Positions 27,579 through 33,947 of a stretch of 64,000 nucleotides of DNA are shown here, piece by piece. The notes below the pieces were generated by a model, which saw only the letters and a list, made by a program, of their open reading frames with translations, ran no database searches and was not told the origin of the DNA. This stretch comes from SURF-21 sp964529285 (GTDB lineage Bacteria > Actinomycetota > Geothermincolia > Geothermincolales > RBG-13-55-18): assembly GCA_964529285.1 (NCBI GenBank), contig CAZGWK010000001.1, positions 116,013 to 180,012 on the forward strand, written 5' to 3'. Each line of letters opens with the position of its first letter. Position 1 is the stretch's first letter. The position numbers were made by a program, and so were the translations under genes.

Positions 27579-27770
27579 ATGAGGGAGTGTCCCGCCAGCC
27601 AGTACCTGTCCTGCGAAGCGTACCAGCGTGGCCTTGAATGCTGGCAGATCGATCAACCGAGATGCACCCTGGAACTCAGGTTCTGCCTGCAGTATGGATG
27701 CCCGGTCTACGATCGTTACAGCAAGGAGATAGAAGAGGCCCTGCGGGACAGGGCGCTCGAACGCAGGTAG
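27579..27770 (+). CDS. small cysteine-rich protein, function unknown
   Basis: The predicted 63-residue protein contains six cysteines, in the order REC, YLSCEAY, GLECWQ, PRCTLE, FCLQYGC, and ends in a charged helix (RYSKEIEEALRDRALERR). The paired Cys spacing and the CW dipeptide recall small metal- or Fe-S-binding proteins with CxxxxxCW motifs, but I cannot assign a family. It is on the plus strand, converging on coaE eight bases away. The ATG at 27579 has no strong ribosome-binding site, and an upstream TTG is possible. The competing minus-strand frame over the same bases shows no domain. Confidence 0.5.
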   Translation: MRECPASQYLSCEAYQRGLECWQIDQPRCTLELRFCLQYGCPVYDRYSKEIEEALRDRALERR

Positions 27771-27778
27771 GCAAGCAC

Positions 27779-28402
27779 CTAACGGGTCTTTGTAGCGCGG
27801 GCTAGAGCCGAGATGGCGTCCCACGCTTTGTCGACTTCCCGCTGCAGGTCCTCCAGCGTACCCTCGTTGCGTATAACATGGTCCGCACAGGCAAGCCTCT
27901 GTTCGCGTGGTACCTGGGCGTTCATGCGTGACCTGGCTTCTTCCTCACTGCTCCCCCGGTCGGCCATCAGCCGCTCGACCTGCTTGACTGGCGGGGAATC
28001 CACGACCAGGTTGAAATCGAACATGCTGCCGGCTGCGGCCTCTACCAGGAGCGGTATATCCAGGACGATTATCGCTTCGCCCTCGGTCTCCTCGTCGATC
28101 TCGCGCATCATGTCCGCCATGCGCTTGAAGATGCGGGGGTGAGTGACTTTCTCCAGAAATCTCCTCTCGTTCTCGTCAGCGAATACGATCTGCGCGAGTT
28201 CCCCGCGGTCTATCTCGCCTTCAGGGTCCAATATCTCCTCTCCGAAGTGGTCTACAATCTCCTTCCACGCAGGCTCCCCCTTCTTCACCACCTCGCGTGC
28301 CAGCTGGTCGCTGCAGATTATAAAAGCGCCTTTTTGCGAGAGCATGTCGCATACGGTGCTCTTGCCGCTGGCTATCCCCCCCGTCAAAGCTACCTTGAAC
28401 AA
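27779..28402 (-). CDS. coaE: dephospho-CoA kinase
   Basis: CoaE phosphorylates the 3'-hydroxyl of dephospho-CoA, the last step in CoA synthesis. The 207-residue protein opens with ALTGGIASGKST (P-loop residues 8-15), has SDQLAREVV and VTHPRIFKRM as substrate motifs, and VLDIPLLVEAA as the Walker B-like segment. The lid region (RSRMNAQVPREQRLACAD) follows. It is downstream of rpsA but separated from it by a terminator, so it needs either read-through or its own promoter in the 100 bases between. Confidence 0.97.
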   Translation of the reverse strand: MFKVALTGGIASGKSTVCDMLSQKGAFIICSDQLAREVVKKGEPAWKEIVDHFGEEILDPEGEIDRGELAQIVFADENERRFLEKVTHPRIFKRMADMMREIDEETEGEAIIVLDIPLLVEAAAGSMFDFNLVVDSPPVKQVERLMADRGSSEEEARSRMNAQVPREQRLACADHVIRNEGTLEDLQREVDKAWDAISALARATKTR

Positions 28403-28503
28403 TCCCGTCAGTCCTTTCTTCCTGCCATCGGGTACGGACTGCTCTGTTCCCTAAGGTTTACCGTGCGGTACCCCCGCGTGCATTTCGGCGCAGTATGCGT
28501 TTG

Positions 28504-28532
28504 AAAAAGGGGCATCTTGGATGCCCCTTTAA
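28504..28532 (-). terminator. Rho-independent terminator after rpsA
   Basis: An 11-bp hairpin (AAAGGGGCATC/GATGCCCCTTT, 3-base loop) is followed by five T residues on the minus strand. It lies 26 bases after the rpsA stop. Confidence 0.9.
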
Positions 28533-28557
28533 ATCATCGCAGCGCAGGTTTCGCGGG

Positions 28558-30219
28558 TCAGCTCTTGTCCCTTTTCATATCCCTGATGATGGACTCCAGG
28601 CTGCCCTCGGGCAGTTCCTCTTCTTCGGCTCCCGCCTCGGCGGTCTCAGCGGCGTCTTCCTCCGCTTCATCTGCGGCGGCGGTTTCGGCAGCGGACTCCT
28701 GAACTTCAGCGGAGGGCGCCACTATCTCGCTCTCCGCTGCGGTCTCCTCAGCCGGCGCCGTTTCCTCTGCCGGCTCCTCGGCTTGCTCGGCCGCCTCTAC
28801 GGCGGTCTCGGGCTCAGGTTCCACCGCGGCTTCCTCGCTGGTTTCCTGCACTTCACCGGCAGCGGACTCCTGAACTTCAGCGGATGCCGCCACTATCTCG
28901 CTCTCCGCTGCGGTCTCCTCAGCCGGCGCCGTTTCCTCTGCCGGCTCCTCGGCTTGCTCGGCCGCCTCTACGGCGGTCTCTGGCTCAGGTTCCACCGCGG
29001 CTTCCTCGCTGGTTTCCTGCACTTCACCGTCAGCAGCAGCGACGGTTTCAGGAGCCTCGTAATAATCCTCGTCCTCTTCGAGCTCGCCCATTATCTGTTT
29101 CAGGCTCAAGCTTATGCGCCTGCGGTCGATGTCGATATCGATGACTTTAACCTCGATATCCTGGCTCACCGCGACCACTTCGTCGGGCTGTTCCACGTGG
29201 CGTCGGGATAACTCCGATATATGGATTAGACCCTCGATACCCGGTCTCACCTGAACGAAAGCACCAAAGGGGACCAGCTTGGTGACCGTTCCTGCGATGA
29301 TCTCTCCCACCTGTACGTCCCTTGAAAGCTGTTCCCAGGGATCGGCCTGGCAGGCCTTGAGGCTCAGCGAGATACGCTCCCGCTCCTTGTCCACCTCCAG
29401 GATCTCGACGTCCACCTCGTCTCCCACCGAGAGGACCTCGCTAGGCTTCTCCACGTGGCACCAGGAGAGCTCGGAGATATGGATAAGGCCGTCTATACCG
29501 CCCAGGTTAACGAAGGCCCCAAAAGATACTATGCTCGATACCTTACCCGAAACCCTCATGCCTTTCTCCAGGTTTTCCAGGAGTATCTTCCTTCTCTCCG
29601 AGGCCGTCTCCTCCAGGAAGGCTCGGCGCGAGAGGACTACGTTATTGCGGTTGCGGTCCATTTCTATGATCTTGCAGGTGAGCTTGCTTCCCAGGAAGGA
29701 ATGGAGTTCCTTTACGCGGTGAACGTCGATCAGGGAAGCCGGCAGGAAACCGCGCAGGCCTATATCCAGGATAAGGCCTCCCTTGACGACCTCGATCACC
29801 TCGCCCTCGATAGGCTCGTTTTCGAGCATATTCTTCTCGAGTTGGTTCCACGAACGCTCGTATTGAGCCCTCTTCTTGGAGAGGATAAGCCGCCCTTCTT
29901 TGTCCTCCTTCTGCAGGACGAGGGCGTCTATCTCATCGCCGACTTTGACCACTTCCTCGGTCTTCACTCCGTAGCGGATGGACAACTCCCTCGCCGGGAT
30001 CACCCCTTCCGACTTATAGCCGATGTCCAGGAGAACCTCGTCCTTATCCACTTTAACGACCGTTCCGGCGATGATGTCGCCCTCAGAAAAGATCTTTATG
30101 GTCTTGTCGTAGTTGGGGACTTCGTCTTCGGAGTAGTCGAAGTTGGTCAATGGGGTGGACAGTTCGGGGGTCTCAGGGGTGTTTACAGCGTCGTACTCTC
30201 TTTCCGTTTGGTCCAGCAT
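28558..30219 (-). CDS. rpsA: 30S ribosomal protein S1 with extended acidic repeat tail
   Basis: S1 binds mRNA at the 30S subunit. The 553-residue product has four S1 (OB-fold) domains: about residues 46-115 (GDIIAGTVVKVDKDEVLLDI), 132-200 (GEVIEVVKGGLILDIGLRGF), 218-286 (GKVSSIVSFGAFVNLGGIDG) and 303-372 (GTVTKLVPFGAFVQVRPGIE). From about residue 385 an Ala/Glu-rich tail follows that holds a near-perfect 57-residue tandem repeat and ends DGSLE-like SLESIIRDMKRDKS. Four domains suit Gram-positive and actinobacterial S1; the tail is longer than usual. polA normally lies next upstream in related genomes, and here the plus-strand thiolase cassette separates them. Confidence 0.97.
   Translation of the reverse strand: MLDQTEREYDAVNTPETPELSTPLTNFDYSEDEVPNYDKTIKIFSEGDIIAGTVVKVDKDEVLLDIGYKSEGVIPARELSIRYGVKTEEVVKVGDEIDALVLQKEDKEGRLILSKKRAQYERSWNQLEKNMLENEPIEGEVIEVVKGGLILDIGLRGFLPASLIDVHRVKELHSFLGSKLTCKIIEMDRNRNNVVLSRRAFLEETASERRKILLENLEKGMRVSGKVSSIVSFGAFVNLGGIDGLIHISELSWCHVEKPSEVLSVGDEVDVEILEVDKERERISLSLKACQADPWEQLSRDVQVGEIIAGTVTKLVPFGAFVQVRPGIEGLIHISELSRRHVEQPDEVVAVSQDIEVKVIDIDIDRRRISLSLKQIMGELEEDEDYYEAPETVAAADGEVQETSEEAAVEPEPETAVEAAEQAEEPAEETAPAEETAAESEIVAASAEVQESAAGEVQETSEEAAVEPEPETAVEAAEQAEEPAEETAPAEETAAESEIVAPSAEVQESAAETAAADEAEEDAAETAEAGAEEEELPEGSLESIIRDMKRDKS
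28690..28860 (-). repeat. 171-bp tandem repeat in rpsA tail, copy nearer the 3' end
   Basis: This copy begins agcggactcctgaacttc and matches the next 171 bases with only about three or four differences. It keeps the reading frame (57 codons) and encodes the VEPEPETAVEAAEQAEEP-type acidic unit of the S1 tail. Confidence 0.93.
28861..29031 (-). repeat. 171-bp tandem repeat in rpsA tail, copy nearer the S1 domains
   Basis: This copy begins with the same agcggactcctgaacttc. Differences from its neighbour are confined to a few bases (for example ggatgccgcc against ggagggcgcc, and ctctggctc against ctcgggctc), so the duplication looks recent or is kept uniform by recombination. Confidence 0.93.
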
Positions 30220-30511
30220 TCTTTCCTTTCCTCCAATAGTATTTATTTGCCACGGCCCCTCCTATCCTAGGTACAGGCACACAGCGCGTTTATTTTAGCA
30301 TTTCTTCGTGCTTATTGCACATACTTTGACCGGGGAGATGATTTACAAGATACTCTATTGTTGGGATAGCCGGATTTTCGTGGCCATCATATGCCCGCAT
30401 AGAGGATAAAAGATCCTACAGTTGCCGATACGGTTGTTACCGTACATCCATCATCCGGCTGCAAAAGCTTTCACAAGAGGGGTTCCGCTCACACTGGAAG
30501 GGAGTGATCGT
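30220..30511. other. intergenic divergent-promoter region between rpsA and the thiolase cassette
   Basis: These 292 bases separate the minus-strand rpsA from the plus-strand DUF35 gene and are locally AT-rich. They should hold promoters for both directions, but I could not pick a convincing -35/-10 pair. No gene, tRNA or hairpin with a T-run is seen. Confidence 0.4.
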
Positions 30512-30973
30512 ATGGGAGCGAAAGTTTCAAAAGACCCTGTTCCCAGGGCGTCCATCCCGATCAATCCGGTCTTCAACTGGTCGGTCGGGAACTGGATGGA
30601 GAATTTCTATGACGGCATGAAAGAAGGCAAGATCCTGGGCTCGAAATGTCCAGCCTGCGGCCGCGTCTTCCTGCCGCCGCGCATGATCTGCGAGCGCTGT
30701 TTCGCCCGTGCCGAGGAATGGGTAGAGCTGCCCGCGACCGGGACGGTGCAGGCATGCACGAAGGCCGCAGTCAGCGTGGCCGAGAACGGCGACCTCGTGG
30801 ACCTGGAAGCCCCGGAGATAATCGCCATGGTCAAGCACGACGGGGCCGATACCTGCATCGCAGCCCGCCTGGAGGGCGACGACGCATCGGTCGGCATGCG
30901 CGTGGAGGCAGTCCTCAACCCGGACGCCGATAACGTGCTCGATCTCCTGGCCGCTTATAGGCCGGCGGGATAA
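30512..30973 (+). CDS. DUF35 zinc-ribbon/OB-fold protein, partner of thiolase-like enzyme (first copy)
   Basis: The 153-residue protein has a rubredoxin-like zinc ribbon (Cys46, Cys49, Cys60, Cys63 in CPACGRVFLPPRMICERC), preceded by a helix (NWMENFYDGMKEGKILGSK). An OB-fold domain follows (about residues 68-150; GTVQACTKAAVSV, CIAARLEG, VGMRVEAVL). Known members form complexes with thiolase-like proteins, for example ChsH2 with Ltp2 or BbsA with BbsB, and bind acyl-CoA. The ATG at 30512 has GGGAG seven bases upstream; earlier in-frame codons have none. It is 13 bases before the first thiolase-like gene. Confidence 0.9.
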   Translation: MGAKVSKDPVPRASIPINPVFNWSVGNWMENFYDGMKEGKILGSKCPACGRVFLPPRMICERCFARAEEWVELPATGTVQACTKAAVSVAENGDLVDLEAPEIIAMVKHDGADTCIAARLEGDDASVGMRVEAVLNPDADNVLDLLAAYRPAG

Positions 30974-30986
30974 GGGAGGCGATAGC

Positions 30987-32129
30987 ATGGATAAAGAAGT
31001 AGCGATTATCGCCTACGCACAGACACCGTACGAGGCGGACAACAACATGTCGCGGGAAGTGATGGTGCTCAAGGCCACCAGGGCTGCGCTGGATGCGGCG
31101 GGCTTGAAGCGCGAGGACCTGGATACCGTCATCACCGCCAACAACGACTACTGCGACGGGCGCACTATCTCCAACATGAGGCTGGTGGAGCCGGCAGGCT
31201 CATGGCGCAAGAACGAGTCCAAGGTGGAGATGGACGGGGCTTTTGGAGTGCTCTATGCACTAACGCGCATACTCAGCGGCGACCACGACGTTGCTCTGGT
31301 GGTGGCGGAGAGCCAGGCTTCGGTATATGCGGGCATCCTGCCGGGCATCATGTTGCTCGACCCCACCTTCGACCGCCAGCGCTGGCTGCTCAACGAGATA
31401 TCCGCCGGCGCCCTGCAGGCCAGTTCCTACATGGACGCCTCCGGAGTGAGCGAGGAACAAATAGCGGCCGTGGCCGCAAAGAACCTGGACAACGCGTCCC
31501 GCAACCCCTTGGCGATGCGCTCCCTTGCCGGAGCAGATGCAGCCAAGGTGCTGGCTTCGCGCCCCCTCTACTCGCCCATAACCGAGCTCATGAGCGCTCC
31601 CCTATGCGACGGTGCATGCGCGGTCGTCCTGGCTTCCGCCAATGCCGCGGCAAAGGCCGACAGGCCGGTGTGGATCAAAGGCGTCGGGTTCGCTCACGAC
31701 TCGTACGTAACGGAGCGCACCCTCGACAGACTGGGCTCGCTCAAGCTCGCTGCAGATGCCTGCTACGCGCAGGCTGGCATCGATGATCCCGCATCCCAGA
31801 TCGACCTGGCCGAGGTGCATGAGTGCTTTGCCCACGAGGAGCTCATGGCCTACGAGGCCCTGGGCCTCTGCCAGCCCATGCAGGGCGGCGCCTTTTTCGA
31901 TTCCGGAGCCACCGCCATGGCCGGCAGACTCCCGGTGAACGCATCGGGTGGAGCGCTGGGAGCCAACGTCGAGTGTGCCGCCGGCCTGGCCCGCATCATA
32001 GAGGCTGCCATGCAGGTACGCGGCGATGCCGGTGCATATCAGGTCGAGGGCGTCAAGACAGCCCTTGCGCACGGACAGACGGGGATATGCGCCCAGGAGA
32101 ACATCGTCTACGTGCTGGGAGGTGAGTGA
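30987..32129 (+). CDS. thiolase-like (SCP2/Ltp-type) protein lacking the nucleophilic cysteine, first of a pair
   Basis: The 380-residue protein has the thiolase fold, closest in layout to SCP2-type/lipid-transfer thiolases. Where thiolases carry the acyl-accepting Cys, this one has Asp83 (VEMDGAFGVLYA). The usual His motif is kept as EVHECFAHEELMAYEALGLC (His278), while the C-terminal CGGxxxxGHPxGATG loop reads VNASGGALGANVECAAG (about 317-333), with no His. Condensing or thiolytic chemistry by the usual Cys route is therefore unlikely; aldolase activity as in Ltp2-ChsH2 is a possible alternative. RBS AGGGAGG. Its stop codon is immediately followed by the start of the second thiolase-like gene. 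Confidence 0.88.
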   Translation: MDKEVAIIAYAQTPYEADNNMSREVMVLKATRAALDAAGLKREDLDTVITANNDYCDGRTISNMRLVEPAGSWRKNESKVEMDGAFGVLYALTRILSGDHDVALVVAESQASVYAGILPGIMLLDPTFDRQRWLLNEISAGALQASSYMDASGVSEEQIAAVAAKNLDNASRNPLAMRSLAGADAAKVLASRPLYSPITELMSAPLCDGACAVVLASANAAAKADRPVWIKGVGFAHDSYVTERTLDRLGSLKLAADACYAQAGIDDPASQIDLAEVHECFAHEELMAYEALGLCQPMQGGAFFDSGATAMAGRLPVNASGGALGANVECAAGLARIIEAAMQVRGDAGAYQVEGVKTALAHGQTGICAQENIVYVLGGE

Positions 32130-32130
32130 G

Positions 32131-33360
32131 ATGGCGAAGAACGAAGTCGCGGTAGTGGGAGTCGGCCTCTCCAAGCACGTCAGCAAGCGGCGTGACGTCA
32201 ATATCGCCGAGCTGGTATGGGAAGCGGTGAGCGCCTGCTACGAGGACGCCGGCCTGAAGCCCAAACACGTAGACGCCTTCGCCACGGGCAACATGCCCGC
32301 CTTCGAGGGCGTGAACATGCCGGAAGAGTGGGGCGCTGGTCACTGGGGGGCATACGGAAAACCCATGATCCGCATCACCACCGGCGGGACCACGGGCGGT
32401 TCGGTTGCTCACGGCGGTTACTACCTGGTCGGATCGGGACTCTACGATACGGTGATGGTCATCGCATTCGAGAAGCAGTCCGACGGCAACTCGACCATGG
32501 GCCTCAACACCGTCGCCCTGGCCGATGCGGCGGCCCAGTTCCAACTGGGAGTGGACCCCGGCTTTATCGCCTCCTTCGGGGGCGGCGCGGTGGGCGTGGC
32601 CGTCTATCAGGCGTCCAGCTACATGAAGAGCAGCGGGTGCACCACCCATCACCTGGACAAGGTGGCGGCCCTGTGCCGGAATAACGCCGCCCTGAACCCC
32701 TACTCGCACCTCAAGCAGCCTGGACTCACACCGGAGGATGTCGCCAAGACCACGCTGCTGCAGTACCCAATCCGCTTCGGGCACACGTGCCCGGCCACGG
32801 ACGGGGCCTGTGCCATGCTCTTCACCACCGGCGAAAAGGCGAGGAAGCTCACAGACAAGCCGGCTTATGTGCTTTCGTGTGCCTCCGCCTCCGACGAGGC
32901 CGCCCTGGTGGGTATAGCCGGTTCCGGCACGACCAATGCCGATCCCTGCGAGCAGGAGAGCTGCAAAATAGCCTCAGCCCGTGCCTACGAGATCGCAGGC
33001 ATAAAGGACCCGCGTAACGAGATCGACCTTGCGGAGCCTTATGCGCCCTTCGCGCATCAGCTGCTGATGTTCTACGAGAGGCTGCTGCTGTGCGACGAAG
33101 GCGAGGCGCCGTCCATACTGGACTCCGGCTCCATGAACCTCGACGGCGAACTGCCGGTGTGTCCGTCCGGCGGGGTCATCTCGACCAACGCCATCGGGGC
33201 CTCGGCCATGGAGAGGGTAGCCGAGTGCGCCCTGCAGATCATGGGAAAGTGCGGAGAGCGGCAGGTCTCAAAGGACGTCCACAAGGCCGTCGCACACGGC
33301 TGGGGCGGAGCGGTTAACCTCAACGTCGTCGCCGTTCTCTCGGATAAACCGAGGAGGTAG
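32131..33360 (+). CDS. thiolase-like (SCP2/Ltp-type) protein lacking the nucleophilic cysteine, second of a pair
   Basis: The 409-residue product is a second, diverged thiolase-fold protein. The position of the nucleophile reads RITTGGTTGGSVAHGG (about residues 81-96), with Thr and Gly instead of Cys. The His motif is replaced by AEPYAPFAHQLLMFY (Tyr304 near the normal His), and the last loop reads CPSGGVISTNAIGASAMER. Tyrosines serve in catalysis in the aldolase Ltp2, so a retro-aldol or purely structural role is plausible, but this is inference. The ATG at 32131 has GGGAGGTGAG upstream and overlaps the end of the previous gene closely. The pair probably forms a heteromer with the flanking DUF35 proteins. 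Confidence 0.88.
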   Translation: MAKNEVAVVGVGLSKHVSKRRDVNIAELVWEAVSACYEDAGLKPKHVDAFATGNMPAFEGVNMPEEWGAGHWGAYGKPMIRITTGGTTGGSVAHGGYYLVGSGLYDTVMVIAFEKQSDGNSTMGLNTVALADAAAQFQLGVDPGFIASFGGGAVGVAVYQASSYMKSSGCTTHHLDKVAALCRNNAALNPYSHLKQPGLTPEDVAKTTLLQYPIRFGHTCPATDGACAMLFTTGEKARKLTDKPAYVLSCASASDEAALVGIAGSGTTNADPCEQESCKIASARAYEIAGIKDPRNEIDLAEPYAPFAHQLLMFYERLLLCDEGEAPSILDSGSMNLDGELPVCPSGGVISTNAIGASAMERVAECALQIMGKCGERQVSKDVHKAVAHGWGGAVNLNVVAVLSDKPRR

Positions 33361-33364
33361 CGCC

Positions 33365-33838
33365 ATGGAACACAAGAACGAGACCATCGCCATAGAGGGA
33401 AGCTGGAACATGTCCTCCTGGGAATGGAAGTTCGAGAGCATCGCGCTCATCCGCAAGACCTTCGAGGGGCTCAAGGAGAGAAAGATGCTGGCGAACAAAT
33501 GCCCCGGGTGCGGGCGGGTATACTTCATGCCCAAACCCTACTGCCTATGCCTCTCCATGCCCGACGAGTTCGTGGAGATAAAGGACACCGCCACCGTGAC
33601 CACCTATACCTTCACCGGTTCCTGGGCCTACGAGGGCATATCCGATGAGGAGGTCTCGGGTACCCCGCAGATCTTCGCCGGTATCGTCTACGACGGTTCC
33701 GACACCATGACCGTATGCATCATCGAGGGCGTTGAACCGGATCAGGTACACGTCGGTATGCGGGTAAAACTCAAGTGGCCGGAGGAGATCGCAGGCGGCC
33801 TGACCGACCTGGCCTACTGCGTTCCCCTGGAGGAGTAA
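33365..33838 (+). CDS. DUF35 zinc-ribbon/OB-fold protein, partner of thiolase-like enzyme (second copy)
   Basis: This 157-residue protein resembles the first DUF35 gene of the cassette. The zinc ribbon CPGCGRVYFMPKPYCLCL has Cys46, Cys49, Cys60 and Cys62, so the second pair is C-x-C, not C-x-x-C. The OB domain (about 68-150) has TYTFTGSWAYEG and VGMRVKLKW. The start is four bases after the preceding stop, preceded by GAGGAGG within the end of that gene. A terminator follows, so it closes the four-gene cassette. It may pair with either thiolase-like protein. Confidence 0.88.
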   Translation: MEHKNETIAIEGSWNMSSWEWKFESIALIRKTFEGLKERKMLANKCPGCGRVYFMPKPYCLCLSMPDEFVEIKDTATVTTYTFTGSWAYEGISDEEVSGTPQIFAGIVYDGSDTMTVCIIEGVEPDQVHVGMRVKLKWPEEIAGGLTDLAYCVPLEE

Positions 33839-33847
33839 GATGACCTC

Positions 33848-33885
33848 GAGCCAGGCCCCCCAGCGGGCCTGGCTCCTTTGTTGTG
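33848..33885 (+). terminator. Rho-independent terminator of the thiolase/DUF35 cassette
   Basis: A 10-bp perfect stem (GAGCCAGGCC/GGCCTGGCTC) with a short loop is followed by a T-rich tract (CTTTGTTGT). It lies nine bases past the stop of the last DUF35 gene, before the convergent polA end. Confidence 0.8.
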
Positions 33886-33947
33886 GCGAAATCTTTTCAT
33901 AGTCGGCCGGTCGAAGATAACGGACAACCTGCACCAGCTGATTTAGA

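Noticed and set aside
27480..27824. A 114-codon minus-strand frame between the HAD and coaE genes
   Set aside because: It overlaps the coaE 3' end and has no domain; the plus-strand cysteine-rich frame over the same bases looks more protein-like.
28690..29031. Tandem repeats considered as a CRISPR array
   Set aside because: There are only two long units without spacers, within the rpsA coding frame.
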